A DNA stretch of 64,000 nucleotides from Phycisphaerae bacterium (GCA_028285035.1 JANQQF010000051.1:1-64000), one strand, 5' to 3'. Numbered from the stretch's first letter, positions 35,944 to 45,720 are shown. The notes: a model not told the origin generated them from the sequence alone. A program made the numbers and translations.

Positions 35944-36513
35944 ATGAAGAATCATAAAAAACTGCAACCAAAGGGGTTACGAGAACTACGAGCGTATCAA
36001 CTAGCGAAGCAGTTGAGTCATTTGATATATGAAGTTACAGCGCGATTCCCGAAGAGTGAGTTTCGCTTGATTGGGCAGATGCGTGGAGCGGCCAATTCTG
36101 TATTTGGGAATATCACTGAAGGATATGGCCGAAGTGTGATTGGTGACTACCTTCGATTTTGCGAAATCGCTCGTGGTTCCCTAGCTGAACTCGGCAGCTA
36201 CCTCGAATTTTGCCAAGAGGAGGGTCTCATTTCATCTCAGGCAGAACAAAACCTGTTCTCCCTCTATAATCACGCTTGGAACACGCTCGGTGCTCTGATT
36301 CGCTCCCTCAAAAACAAAAAGCAGGACCAAACCTGGGATCGTACCAACCCAACCCTAAAAGAAGAATCCAGACACTACATCACCCATTCTCCCAATGAGG
36401 ATTACCCATTAAATCACCTAACTCTAGAACATTCAGAAGAAATCGCAGATCAATCTTCCAATCTTCCAACCTTCCAACCTTCCATCACCCCCAAGGACTC
36501 ACCCAATGTCTAA
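35944..36513 (+). CDS. four-helix-bundle protein (S23/23S-IVS family) with extended tail
   Basis: 189 residues. The first ~120 match the four-helix-bundle family first found in 23S rRNA intervening sequences: LRAYQLAKQLSHLIYEVTAR, FRLIGQMRGAANSVFGNITE, then YLRFCEIARGSLAELGSYLE. Family members are normally about 115-125 residues, so the last ~65 (from RTNPTLKEESRHY onward) look like former non-coding sequence read as protein. This includes the translated CTTCCAA repeat (SSNLPTFQPSITP). The gene sits between MoxR and DUF58, which are usually adjacent, and overlaps DUF58 by 8 bases. Confidence 0.8.
   Translation: MKNHKKLQPKGLRELRAYQLAKQLSHLIYEVTARFPKSEFRLIGQMRGAANSVFGNITEGYGRSVIGDYLRFCEIARGSLAELGSYLEFCQEEGLISSQAEQNLFSLYNHAWNTLGALIRSLKNKKQDQTWDRTNPTLKEESRHYITHSPNEDYPLNHLTLEHSEEIADQSSNLPTFQPSITPKDSPNV
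36451..36494 (+). repeat. pyrimidine-rich tract, inverted partner of 35840-35884
   Basis: Repeated CTTCCAAC units followed by CATCACCCCCAA mirror the GGGTGGGGGTT end of the left tract. It lies inside the 3' end of the S23-like frame and just before the DUF58 ribosome site (AAGGAC). It supports the idea that the gene arrived as a cassette. Confidence 0.45.
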
Positions 36514-37414
36514 CACACCCACACCTACCAAAATTTTCGACGAATCCTTCCTCCGTCGCCTCGAGCGCCTCTCACTGATTGCAGGGCGAGTCCGAGCGGG
36601 ACGGGGCAATGGCGAGCGGCGGAGTACCAAGCGTGGCTCGTCGGTTGAGTTCGCGGACTACCGCGACTATACGCCGGGGGATGATCTGCGGCGGCTGGAT
36701 TGGCGAGTGTACGCCCGGCTGGAGCGACCGTTTATTAAGTTATTCGAGGAAGAAGAGGATCAAACGGTGCATCTGGTATTGGATGCCAGTGGGTCGATGA
36801 ATTGGCCAGAAGACAATGACGAGCAGAACAAATGGGATTTTGGCCGAAAGTTGGTCGCCGCGCTAGGCTACATCGCGCTCGCTGGGGGCGACCGCCTGAC
36901 CGTCTCTCATCTTGACGCCAATGGTCATCACGCTTGGGGCCCCTATCGCGGCAAACAGCACATTCATGGCCTACTCACGCATCTCAATGAACTCAAGGCT
37001 GATGGAGCAACCGATCTCAACAGCACCTTACGTCGTCTCGGGATGGCACGTCAGCGCCCTGGCCTTCTTTTCCTCATCAGCGATTTTTTCGCACCCGATG
37101 GCTACGCGCAAGGCCTGAACACCTTGGGGAATATAGGCTACGAAATCAACGTGCTACACTTGCTCTCACCGGATGAAATTGATCCAGCCTTGGTAGGCGA
37201 CCTCCGGCTCACCGACATCGAAACCGATCACACTCAGGAGATTACCATCACCGCCGACCTGCGCCGCCTCTATCGGCAACGTTTTGAGCAGTGGCGCACG
37301 GATTTGGAGAAGTACTGCTTCGCCCGTGATATGAATTATGTGACGATTGAGACCTCCCTAGCCTTCGACACCGTGATTTTGGGCTTTTTGCGCCAGCGGG
37401 GCATTGTGCAATGA
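36506..37414 (+). CDS. DUF58 domain protein
   Basis: 302 residues. The diagnostic segment is VEFADYRDYTPGDDLRRLDW followed by RVYARLERPFIKLFEEEED. It is followed by a vWA-like fold with a metal-site motif, VLDASGSM, and LLFLISDFF later. DUF58 proteins are the usual partners of MoxR ATPases. No membrane segment is seen. Its TGA overlaps the ATG of the leucine-rich-repeat gene (ATGA at 37411-37414). Confidence 0.9.
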   Translation: MSNTPTPTKIFDESFLRRLERLSLIAGRVRAGRGNGERRSTKRGSSVEFADYRDYTPGDDLRRLDWRVYARLERPFIKLFEEEEDQTVHLVLDASGSMNWPEDNDEQNKWDFGRKLVAALGYIALAGGDRLTVSHLDANGHHAWGPYRGKQHIHGLLTHLNELKADGATDLNSTLRRLGMARQRPGLLFLISDFFAPDGYAQGLNTLGNIGYEINVLHLLSPDEIDPALVGDLRLTDIETDHTQEITITADLRRLYRQRFEQWRTDLEKYCFARDMNYVTIETSLAFDTVILGFLRQRGIVQ

Positions 37415-38613
37415 GGCGGGTGCTTTATGGTTTGGGGGTTGGGGTGCTTTTTATTTTAGGTACCGGAAGCGTTCTTTTGTTAAGAAATGCTTACACCTTT
37501 TATCAACCAAGTGATGAAGTTATTGTTCGCCGAATCTTTAACGGCAATATTCACACAAAATATGAAATAGATGACTTTGCAATAGGGAGAGTCAGTTCTG
37601 AGTGTCAAAAACTGAACATCATAACATATTGGAATTGTAAGCGATTGGAAGTAGCTATTTTAACTCCTCTACCTAAGGGCAAACTTCTCTCTTTGAGTTG
37701 TCAAAGCTGTCAAGTAAATGTAGATCAAATCTCAAAGATCAGTCAAATAAATAATTTAGAGTCACTTTCCATAAGAAATAGTAATATAAATAATTTACAT
37801 ATAGAAATCAATCATTTAAATAAATTAGATAGCCTTACATTAAGTAATAATAAACTTAAATCATTGTCTCCCAAGGTTAATCAACTTCATAATCTACGTT
37901 ATCTGGATTTAAGTGAAAATGAGTTAACAATACTTCCAATAGAAGTTGGAGAGCTTTCTAATCTATCTACTTTGTCCCTCCATAATAATCGCTTAACCAC
38001 TCTTCCTGATACAATTGGGCAGATTTCTAATCTATGGTACTTCAACATTGAAAACAACCAACTTATTAATATACCTCCTACAATTGGAAACCTATCTAAT
38101 CTAGCACATCTGTCGTTAAACAACAATCAACTTACTAATCTTCCACTCGAAATCGGTCAACTTTCTATTATGTGGGACCTTAATCTTGGCAATAACCAAC
38201 TGACCAGTCTCCCACCCGAAATTGGCCAACTCACAAATCTCACATTTCTTGAGTTACAGAACAACCAGCTAACTAATTTGCCGCCTGAAATCAGTCAACT
38301 CACAAGATTACACAAACTAAATCTTCGTAATAATAAATTGACTGTTTTGCTACCTGAAATCGGCCAGCTTCCTATTTTATGGGATCTTAATATCAGCAAC
38401 AATCAGCTAACGACCCTTCCACCGGAAATCGGTCAACTCACAAACCTTCGGCATCTCGACCTCCGCAATAACCAACTGACCGAACTCCCGCCCGAACTCG
38501 GCCAACTAACCAACCTCGAAACCCTGCTCATTGAGGGCAATCCCATCACCTCGATTCCACCGGAGATTGAGCAGTTGCCAAACTTACGAGACTTCGATTG
38601 GAGCACACCATAA
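37411..38613 (+). CDS. membrane-anchored leucine-rich-repeat protein
   Basis: 400 residues. A signal-anchor helix (VLYGLGVGVLFILGTGSVLL) is followed by a short extracytoplasmic region with four Cys and then ~11 leucine-rich repeats of 23 residues (LPPEIGQLTNLTFLELQNNQ). The first half of the gene is much richer in A and T than its neighbours, while the last repeats have local base composition. It is tightly coupled at both ends: ATGA with DUF58 and TAATG with the vWA gene. MoxR/DUF58/vWA operons do not normally include such a gene. A protein-binding role is inferred from the repeats only. Confidence 0.85.
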   Translation: MRRVLYGLGVGVLFILGTGSVLLLRNAYTFYQPSDEVIVRRIFNGNIHTKYEIDDFAIGRVSSECQKLNIITYWNCKRLEVAILTPLPKGKLLSLSCQSCQVNVDQISKISQINNLESLSIRNSNINNLHIEINHLNKLDSLTLSNNKLKSLSPKVNQLHNLRYLDLSENELTILPIEVGELSNLSTLSLHNNRLTTLPDTIGQISNLWYFNIENNQLINIPPTIGNLSNLAHLSLNNNQLTNLPLEIGQLSIMWDLNLGNNQLTSLPPEIGQLTNLTFLELQNNQLTNLPPEISQLTRLHKLNLRNNKLTVLLPEIGQLPILWDLNISNNQLTTLPPEIGQLTNLRHLDLRNNQLTELPPELGQLTNLETLLIEGNPITSIPPEIEQLPNLRDFDWSTP

Positions 38614-40487
38614 TGGGATTTCTTCTACCATCGGCCCTTGCTTTCGCGGGGCTAGCCATTCCAATCATTATCTTTTACATGCTCAAGCTGCGACGACGAC
38701 CCGCCCGGGTATCGAGCTTGATGCTGTGGCAACAGGTCATTCAGGATCGGCAGGCCAATGCCCCGTGGCAGCGAATCAGACGAAATCTGTTACTGTTGCT
38801 ACAACTCCTGATTCTGGCTTTGCTGGTACTGGCCTTGGCCCGCCCTTACTTCAATGTGGCGGCGGCAGTGCAAGGCAACGTGGTTATTCTGCTCGACGCC
38901 TCAGCCAGTATGCAGGCCACAGATGTCGTGCCCACACGCTTTGCCGTGGCCCAGAATGAGGCGCGCAGCTTGATTGATCGGCTTAGTGCCAGCGATGCAG
39001 TCACCTTGATTGCTGTCGAGAGCACCCCGCGTATTCTGGCCTCCAGTTCCACTGACCACGGCAGCATCCGCCGTAGCCTGACCAATCTCGAACCAAGTAG
39101 TGCCCCAGCCGACTGGGACTCGGCCTTGACTCTAGCTGCGGCCAATGCGGGCACCTTGCCTGATGCTTCGGTGGTGATCATCAGTGATGGGGGGCTAAAC
39201 ACAAGCTTTAATAACGAAACCGAAACCCTGCCCACCCTACCTGCTGAGGTCGAATTTATCACCATTGGACAGAGTCAGGCCAACCAAGGCTTGGTGGCTT
39301 TGGCTTTGCGGGAGGGACCAGAGGGGCCGGAAGTCTTCCTGCGGGCCATCAACGCTGACAGTCAGCCCACCCGCCGTTTGGTCGAGGTCCAGGTAGATGG
39401 ACAACTATTTGATGCCCGTTGGCTGGACATTCCGGCGAAGGGGAGCGCCAATCTCACCTTGAGCGGCCTGCCCTTGACAACACAGCAGGTCACGGCCAAT
39501 TTGCAAGGCGAGGACATTCTAGCCGCTGATGACACCGCTTGGACCGTGCGTAGCACCGCGCCAATTCGGGTCCTCATCGTTGGCCCAGGCAACCTCTTTT
39601 TAGAACGAGCGTTGGCCTTGGTTCCTGACCTCACTTTACAACGAGCTACGCCTGAGCAATCGCTACCCGAAACGCCATTTGATTTGGTCATTTTTGATCG
39701 GGTCGATATGGATCAGGTGCTTGAGGATGAACCAGTTCCTGATAGTAGCCTACTCTTTATCGCTCCGCCAAGTTCCACCTCACTCTTCCAGGTGACAGGC
39801 ACCATCAGCCAGACTCGCATCACCAATCTGAATGAAGAGGATCCCGTTCTGGCCTACGTCAAGCTGAATACCACCCGTGTCGCTCAGGCGCAAGCGGTTC
39901 AACCGCCACCGTGGGGACGGACCTTGGTACAGGCGGAGGATGGCCCCCTCCTGATCACCGGACAAACGGAGCAACAGCGGGCGGCCATTTTAACCTTTGA
40001 TTTGCATCAGTCCGATCTTCCCCTACAAATCGATTTCCCAATCTTGATGGTTAACTTAGCCCGATGGCTGCTTCCAACCAGCAGCAGTAATCTGGGGCAA
40101 GCGCAATCGCTACAAGCTCAACAGGGGATCAATCTACCTGGCGCAACAACCGCCGAAAATCTACTCATTCGCACCCCCACTGAGGAATTTGAACTGTCCC
40201 CCGCCGAGCGCCAATTTAATGAGACAAACCAGCTTGGTATTTATCAAATCCTGGCTAAAGAATCCGATCAGCCCGAGCCACGCGTACTCAATACGTTTGC
40301 CGTCAATCTTTTAGCTGAATCCGAAACCAATCTCCAGCCCCAAACCCCTAATTTTGGCACAGAACAAGCGACGGTGACCGATGATAATTTGGTCGGTCAG
40401 CGGGAGTGGTGGTGGCTGGCTATTGCGCTTGGGTTAGTGGTGCTCCTCATCGAGTGGTGGGTTTACTGGCGAGGGGAGGTGCGGTAG
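38613..40487 (+). CDS. BatA-like vWA membrane protein
   Basis: 624 residues starting at the ATG inside TAATG (38613). Two N-terminal helices (LAFAGLAIPIIIFYMLKLRR and NLLLLLQLLILALLVLALAR) frame a BatA-type domain. A vWA domain follows with the metal-site motif LLDASASMQAT. A large Ig-like and GATase-like region comes next, and a last helix (WWWLAIALGLVVLLIEWWVY) sits at the C terminus. In Bat/MoxR systems such proteins act in the cell envelope; the exact role is not settled. Its C-terminus overlaps no other supported gene. Confidence 0.85.
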   Translation: MGFLLPSALAFAGLAIPIIIFYMLKLRRRPARVSSLMLWQQVIQDRQANAPWQRIRRNLLLLLQLLILALLVLALARPYFNVAAAVQGNVVILLDASASMQATDVVPTRFAVAQNEARSLIDRLSASDAVTLIAVESTPRILASSSTDHGSIRRSLTNLEPSSAPADWDSALTLAAANAGTLPDASVVIISDGGLNTSFNNETETLPTLPAEVEFITIGQSQANQGLVALALREGPEGPEVFLRAINADSQPTRRLVEVQVDGQLFDARWLDIPAKGSANLTLSGLPLTTQQVTANLQGEDILAADDTAWTVRSTAPIRVLIVGPGNLFLERALALVPDLTLQRATPEQSLPETPFDLVIFDRVDMDQVLEDEPVPDSSLLFIAPPSSTSLFQVTGTISQTRITNLNEEDPVLAYVKLNTTRVAQAQAVQPPPWGRTLVQAEDGPLLITGQTEQQRAAILTFDLHQSDLPLQIDFPILMVNLARWLLPTSSSNLGQAQSLQAQQGINLPGATTAENLLIRTPTEEFELSPAERQFNETNQLGIYQILAKESDQPEPRVLNTFAVNLLAESETNLQPQTPNFGTEQATVTDDNLVGQREWWWLAIALGLVVLLIEWWVYWRGEVR

Positions 40488-40567
40488 CATGTGGCAATTT
40501 TATAAGGAAAGGGGAGGGGATAGAAATCCCCGTCAACCATTCCCCCCATTTCAAACAGGAGGCCTTC

Positions 40568-43483
40568 ATGACCTTCACTAATCCCTATGCGCTCCTTCTT
40601 CTTCTCCTCATTCCGATCTTCATTCTCATCATGTGGCCTCGTCGCAATCCGAGACACACGTTCCGTGAAACGCTGAGTCTGATCTTACGGAGTGTGATTG
40701 TATTTCTGCTGGTCTTGGTTTTAGCTGGGATATCACAGGTACAAGAGACAGATAAGTTGAGCACGATATTTCTGCTCGACGTGTCTGACAGTTTGGGTGG
40801 GACAGGCCGAGACACAGGGCTGACCTACATTCGCGAAGCATTGGGCCAAATGACACCCGATGACGAAGCAGGTTTAGTCGTGTTTGGTGGGGACGCCTTG
40901 GTCGAACGCCCCGTTTCCAATCGAACGACCTTGGGCGAGCTAACCTCGATCCCTACCCGCAGCCACACCGACATCGCGGGGGCTATCCGCCTTGGTCTCA
41001 CCCTCTTCCCCGATGACGCGGCCCGCCGCATGGTGCTCATCAGTGACGGAGAGGCCAATCAAGGGGATGCCCGACAGGCAGCCCAATTGGCCCAAGCAAA
41101 CAACGTTGAGCTATCAGTGGTTTCTATCGCCAAGGCGAACGACGCTGATGTACGGATTGATAGCCTGACCAGCCCTGCTTTGTTACACGAAGATGAAAAC
41201 TTTGATCTGACGGTTCAGATTCACAGCGACCGGCCTCAGCAAGTCCCCCTCCAGGTTTTTAGTGAAGGCGAGTTGATCGCCCAGCAAAATTTGACGGTGC
41301 AGCCAGGAGAGAACAGCTTTGTGCTTCCGCTCATCGCCGGACGCACTGGTTTCACCACCTTCCAGGCCCGCTTGACTCCAGGCGATGATGCCTTCCCCCA
41401 AAATAACGCTGTTGACGCCTTTAGCGAAATCACCGGCCCCATCTCGGTGCTTCTGGTGGCCAACGAGCCTGATGAGGGCCAGGCCGTGGCTCAGGCCCTA
41501 CGCGGGGCGGGGCTAGTTGTCGATGAGATCGCCCCGGCGGAAATGGCCTCCGATTTGGGTGGCTTGAGTAACTACAAGGCCATTGTGCTGGTCAATGTCC
41601 CCGCCGCGAAATTGTCTCCCCGGCGGCTGGATGTTCTGCAAACCTATGTCCGTGATTTAGGGCACGGCCTGGTGGTTATTGGTGGCGAGGAGAGCTACGG
41701 GCCAGGCGGTTACTTCCAAACAGCCTTGGAAGAAACGCTCCCGGTTGAGATGGTCATTCAGGATAAACAGCGGCTGCCAGGCATGACCTTGATGATGGTG
41801 ATCGACAAATCAGGCAGTATGGAGAGTAGTGGCACCGATCAATTTGGCTGGGGGATTCCCCGTAAGGTAGAGTTGGCGAAGGAGGCCATTTATCGCTCCA
41901 TTGACTTGCTGGTGCCATGGGATCGGATTGGGGTGATCGCTTTTGATAGTGCCGCCCAGTGGGTGGTCGAGCCGGTCTCGGCGGCCGATGTCAATGCCAT
42001 CAAAAATGCCGTGGGCACCATTCGGGCCTCAGGTGGCACCGATATTCTGGCTGGTTTGCAATTGGCTGAATTGGCCATCCTCAAAGAAAGCACCCAGGTT
42101 CGCCACATTGTGCTCCTCACCGATGGCGGGGCCAATCCTTTTGGTATTCCAGAGTTGGTCGAAAATCTATTTGATCAAGGCGTCACCGTTTCCGTGGTGG
42201 CCATTGGTGAGGATTACGCTCCATTTCTGGAGGATGTGGCCGAAATGGGAGGTGGCCGTTTTCATTTCGCTAAGGATCCAAGCACCATCCCGCAAATTTT
42301 TGCCCAAGAGACCAGTCTCGCCAGCCGCTCCTACATCGTCGAGGAAACGTTCGCCCCACAGGTGGCTGGCCCCAGCTCAATTTTGCAAGGTTTAACCACC
42401 GTGCCTAATTTGGAAGGATATGTCGCCACCTCGCCCAAACTGACCGCCCAACTCATTTTACAAGGCGGCTCCGAACAGGATCCGCTGCTGGCACAATGGC
42501 AATACGGCTTAGGTCGCTCGGTGGCCTGGACCTCGGATGCCAAGGGTCAATGGGCCGCTGAGTGGATCAATTGGCCAGACTTCCCCCGCTTTTGGTCACA
42601 GGCCGTGCGCTGGACCATTGTTGAGGGCACAGGTGGCGCACTAGAAACCCAAGTCCGCCTCGAAGAGGGACGAGCCATCGTCAGTGCGGAGGTGTTGCAG
42701 GGGAATGGGCAATACCTCAATGATTTGGAGGTCACCCTCAGTTTAATCGCTCCTGATTTGAGTCAACAACAGCTCACTTTGCCGCAGGTGGCCCCAGGGT
42801 TGTACGAAGGCGAATTTCAGCCTGATCAGATCGGCGCTTATCTGTTGCATATCATTGGACAGAAGGACGAGGGGTTGTTAGCGGCTCAAACCCGAGGGTT
42901 TGTGATGACCTACTCGCCCGAGTATCGACCGGATGACATCGATCCGAACCTGCTCCCAGATATCGCCACCATCGGGGGTGGGCAAATGTTATCCTTGGAT
43001 AATCCTGCCGCCGCCTTCGTTCATACCTTACCACCCGCCCGGGGGGTCACCCCTATTTGGCCGGGCTTTCTGATTGCCGCTTTAGTCCTTTTACCACTTG
43101 ATGTTGGCATTCGGCGGGTCATCTTTGGTCGGGCAGAAATCAAACAGCTATGGCGTCGGGTCCGAAGTGTTCTTCCACAGCGTAGCCAAGCCCCCTCTGC
43201 TGCCCCAGCTCCCTCACGAGCCAGCCATTTGCTCAAGGTTAAAGACCGTACTGAACAAAAACGGCCAGAGCACGTCACACCACCAATCACGCCCAAACCA
43301 AGTCAACCTGAGCCTGAAATAGATATTCCGCCTCCCCCACCTCCCCCACCAATGACACCCGTGCCTGACGTTGATGCTTCCAGTGAAGCACCAGACCAGC
43401 CGGCACAGGAAACGAATGAAGAATCAGAGGAGCGGCAGACAGTGCGGCGATTGATGGAGGCGAAGAAACGGAGGAAGCGGTGA
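40568..43483 (+). CDS. large vWA/GATase-like membrane protein
   Basis: 971 residues from ATG 40568, 5 bases after AGGAGG; a longer in-frame extension into the previous gene is not credible. It has two membrane helices at the N terminus. A first vWA domain has a variant metal site (LLDVSDSLG). A GATase-like region (GLVVIGGEESYGPGGYFQTA) follows, then a second vWA domain with a full metal site (MVIDKSGSMES). Near residue 840 a helix (PGFLIAALVLLPLDVGI) anchors a Pro-rich cytoplasmic tail (PPPPPPPPMTPVP). It pairs with the BatA-like protein before it. Confidence 0.87.
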   Translation: MTFTNPYALLLLLLIPIFILIMWPRRNPRHTFRETLSLILRSVIVFLLVLVLAGISQVQETDKLSTIFLLDVSDSLGGTGRDTGLTYIREALGQMTPDDEAGLVVFGGDALVERPVSNRTTLGELTSIPTRSHTDIAGAIRLGLTLFPDDAARRMVLISDGEANQGDARQAAQLAQANNVELSVVSIAKANDADVRIDSLTSPALLHEDENFDLTVQIHSDRPQQVPLQVFSEGELIAQQNLTVQPGENSFVLPLIAGRTGFTTFQARLTPGDDAFPQNNAVDAFSEITGPISVLLVANEPDEGQAVAQALRGAGLVVDEIAPAEMASDLGGLSNYKAIVLVNVPAAKLSPRRLDVLQTYVRDLGHGLVVIGGEESYGPGGYFQTALEETLPVEMVIQDKQRLPGMTLMMVIDKSGSMESSGTDQFGWGIPRKVELAKEAIYRSIDLLVPWDRIGVIAFDSAAQWVVEPVSAADVNAIKNAVGTIRASGGTDILAGLQLAELAILKESTQVRHIVLLTDGGANPFGIPELVENLFDQGVTVSVVAIGEDYAPFLEDVAEMGGGRFHFAKDPSTIPQIFAQETSLASRSYIVEETFAPQVAGPSSILQGLTTVPNLEGYVATSPKLTAQLILQGGSEQDPLLAQWQYGLGRSVAWTSDAKGQWAAEWINWPDFPRFWSQAVRWTIVEGTGGALETQVRLEEGRAIVSAEVLQGNGQYLNDLEVTLSLIAPDLSQQQLTLPQVAPGLYEGEFQPDQIGAYLLHIIGQKDEGLLAAQTRGFVMTYSPEYRPDDIDPNLLPDIATIGGGQMLSLDNPAAAFVHTLPPARGVTPIWPGFLIAALVLLPLDVGIRRVIFGRAEIKQLWRRVRSVLPQRSQAPSAAPAPSRASHLLKVKDRTEQKRPEHVTPPITPKPSQPEPEIDIPPPPPPPPMTPVPDVDASSEAPDQPAQETNEESEERQTVRRLMEAKKRRKR

Positions 43484-43549
43484 GTTTGTAGGGTTTGTGG
43501 CGTTTGTGTAGTTTGTGGAATATAAAAGCAGATAATGACATAACGGACC

Positions 43550-43646
43550 TATCATTTCGATGAGCGCGGCGAAGAGAAATCTTCCAGAGCAATTATTTTG
43601 CAAAATGCATTTAGAAGATTTCTCACCCTAAAGGATTCGAAATGAC
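43550..43646. repeat. intergenic stem-loop repeat with ATTTCGA / TCGAAATGA ends
   Basis: ATCATTTCGATGAGCGCGGC begins the left arm, GAGAAATCTT and its partner AAGATTTCTC form an inner stem, and TCGAAATGACAT closes the right arm. I recognise this as the type of short repeat scattered in many environmental bacterial genomes. It lies between the vWA gene and a convergent YiaA-like gene and could end both transcripts. Confidence 0.55.
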
Positions 43647-43687
43647 ATAATGCGTCATCATTTACAATTGAGCCACCACAAAAAAAA

Positions 43688-43975
43688 TCATGGCGTCACA
43701 GCATCATATTTCTTGAGCATCTCTTCGGTCCGCGCCTCCGAAATCCGATTGACCAACTTGCTGGTTTCATGGGCATCGCGGATTGTTTTAACCAAAATCA
43801 CGGTTGAAGCAATGGTAAAGTAAAGCCCCATCGCCATATACCCTTTCATCCAAAAATCAACCGGTAACAACAACAGACCAAAGCTCGTGGCACTCAATGA
43901 GACCACAAAAGAGACCACCACAAATCCCCGCCAAGCTGGGGACTCTTGAGAAATTGTATTGGATTCATTGAACAT
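43688..43975 (-). CDS. YiaA/YiaB-like two-helix membrane protein
   Basis: 95 residues on the minus strand with AAAGGG before ATG 43975. After a short polar start come two helices (GFVVVSFVVSLSATSFGLLL and AMGLYFTIASTVILVKTIRD). The pattern W.GF...F..S, MKGY, TVRD-like KTIRD matches the yiaA/B domain. A charged C-terminal helix follows. Its function is unknown in any organism I can name. Confidence 0.7.
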   Translation of the reverse strand: MFNESNTISQESPAWRGFVVVSFVVSLSATSFGLLLLPVDFWMKGYMAMGLYFTIASTVILVKTIRDAHETSKLVNRISEARTEEMLKKYDAVTP

Positions 43976-44157
43976 TTTCTAACCCTTTCTTTACGTAGAC
44001 GATCAAGCTGAATGGCTACACTATACAAAAGGGGATCTGAAATTTCGCCTACCAAAAGTTAGGTCATAGTTGACGTAGGGGCGACATCGATTCGGTACAA
44101 GTCATATCTTGCGTGAAATCATGTTTTGTGACATAAAAGGAAGTGAAGGGGTTTGCC

Positions 44158-45720
44158 ATGTCACACGTTGAAGATATACAAAAACTGATTGAGCAACACG
44201 CACGTCGTTTACAGAAGTTAAAAGAAAAAGAAGCGATTAAGGGGATCAATGTTGATCCAAGTGTCTCAATCGAAATTGAGAATATTGAGGAGAAGATAGA
44301 TAGATTAAAGTTAGACTTAGAGAAGACCGAGCAAGCTACAGAGTCAGACCCGAATCAATCATACCCAGCCGATCTCAAACTTCTTTATGATAAGCTTAAT
44401 CAAATACAGGAACAACTTAACACAATCGAACAATCTGAAGCATCCAAAGCCACTTCAATCGAGCCTAAACATATACAGACAAGTGGTTTTGCAGATTTTT
44501 TCAAGCGATGGCGGTTGGTTGGGGGAGGGGCTATCTTATTAATAGTAGCCATTCTTCTGTCTTTGTGGCTATTTCGGGATACATCCTCTTCCGCCACCCC
44601 GATTGCTGGGCAAGATTATTGCCGTCCCATGCTTACCCCCGTTCGTGTTGGTCTCGCCCAGTTAGAAGGATGTCCTGACACCTATCAATCACAACTGGTT
44701 GAGGCCTGGCATCATCCGCATCGAGATGAGGAGTCAACCAAAGCCAAGGTTGATGTGACCGAGTTAAGTGACACGATGCCTCCCATAAAATTAGAGACTA
44801 TCACCAACCAGTACGATCTTGAAGTATGGGGTACTTGTCAAAACGTATCGGAAGGTGATGTACAACTCTCTGTGTCGCTAAATCCACTGACCCCAAGAAA
44901 ACCCGATGAAATTTATGAGCCATCTCTGGTTACAGTTACAACGAGCATCGACCAAGCAGAACTTATTGGGTGGGCGATGGCAAATTATCAATACGGCACC
45001 TATCAAGAGGCTCAAGAAACCTTCGAGCAGTTATCTGACACGGTTATGAATAATTCCCGCGAACTCGCCTTATTCGAGGCCAATAACTTGTTGTACAATG
45101 GCAAGCATGAGCGGGCTATTACCGTCTATGAAAGCATCTCTCTTAGGGTTGGTTTCAATTGGAGTGCAGTACACCTCAATTTGGGGATGGCCCAGTTTGA
45201 TAAAGCTTGGTCACAATCATTTCAAGAGCAGAATTTGCAGCACGGTCTGCAAAATTTAACAAAAGCAACCCAATTGGCTGAAGATCAGGGTGAAACAGAG
45301 TTAGCAATGTTGGCTTATGCCAATAAAAGCCTTTTACATCTCTTTGAGTTCAAGTCGGATGAACCAAGCTGGTCAGATGCACTCAACAGTTGCAATGAGG
45401 CACAACGATTAAACCAGATCAACTCCCATCTACCAAATTTTTGTTTGGCATATTATCATCTGTTTAAAGGAAATTTTTTATCAGAGACCGCCTATTCAGA
45501 TGAAACAGAGCAGTATTTAGAGTTGTTGGGACAAAATTCCACCAATGATCCACCTGCCAAATTGCAACTGGTCGAAGCTAATTTGCGAGAGAAAAGAGGT
45601 GAAGATCAACTGGCTTACACAGCCTATAGAAATTTTGTCCACAACTTAAAACATCGGGCTTGCTTAAATTTTGATGAAGACCTGTACACAAATGTGCAAA
45701 GCGTTTACAACATCCAGTAA
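44158..45720 (+). CDS. membrane protein with N-terminal helical module and TPR-like C terminus
   Basis: 520 residues from ATG 44158 (GAAGGGG upstream). Residues 5-56 form a charged helical hairpin, IQKLIEQHARRLQKLKEKEA then GINVDPSVSIEIENIEEKID, that is shared with the protein at 52108. A low-complexity linker is followed by one membrane helix near residues 118-138 (GGGAILLIVAILLSLWLF). The rest, outside the membrane, includes a small Cys-containing domain and TPR-like helices (YGTYQEAQETFEQLSDTVMN, EANNLLYNGKHERAITVYES). No enzymatic motif is visible. The shared module suggests participation in a multi-protein signalling or conflict system; this is inference. Confidence 0.7.
   Translation: MSHVEDIQKLIEQHARRLQKLKEKEAIKGINVDPSVSIEIENIEEKIDRLKLDLEKTEQATESDPNQSYPADLKLLYDKLNQIQEQLNTIEQSEASKATSIEPKHIQTSGFADFFKRWRLVGGGAILLIVAILLSLWLFRDTSSSATPIAGQDYCRPMLTPVRVGLAQLEGCPDTYQSQLVEAWHHPHRDEESTKAKVDVTELSDTMPPIKLETITNQYDLEVWGTCQNVSEGDVQLSVSLNPLTPRKPDEIYEPSLVTVTTSIDQAELIGWAMANYQYGTYQEAQETFEQLSDTVMNNSRELALFEANNLLYNGKHERAITVYESISLRVGFNWSAVHLNLGMAQFDKAWSQSFQEQNLQHGLQNLTKATQLAEDQGETELAMLAYANKSLLHLFEFKSDEPSWSDALNSCNEAQRLNQINSHLPNFCLAYYHLFKGNFLSETAYSDETEQYLELLGQNSTNDPPAKLQLVEANLREKRGEDQLAYTAYRNFVHNLKHRACLNFDEDLYTNVQSVYNIQ

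Noticed and set aside
40406..40567. N-terminal extension of the large vWA protein
   Set aside because: The extra 54 codons overlap the previous gene in another frame and are not protein-like, while AGGAGG sits 5 bases before ATG 40568.
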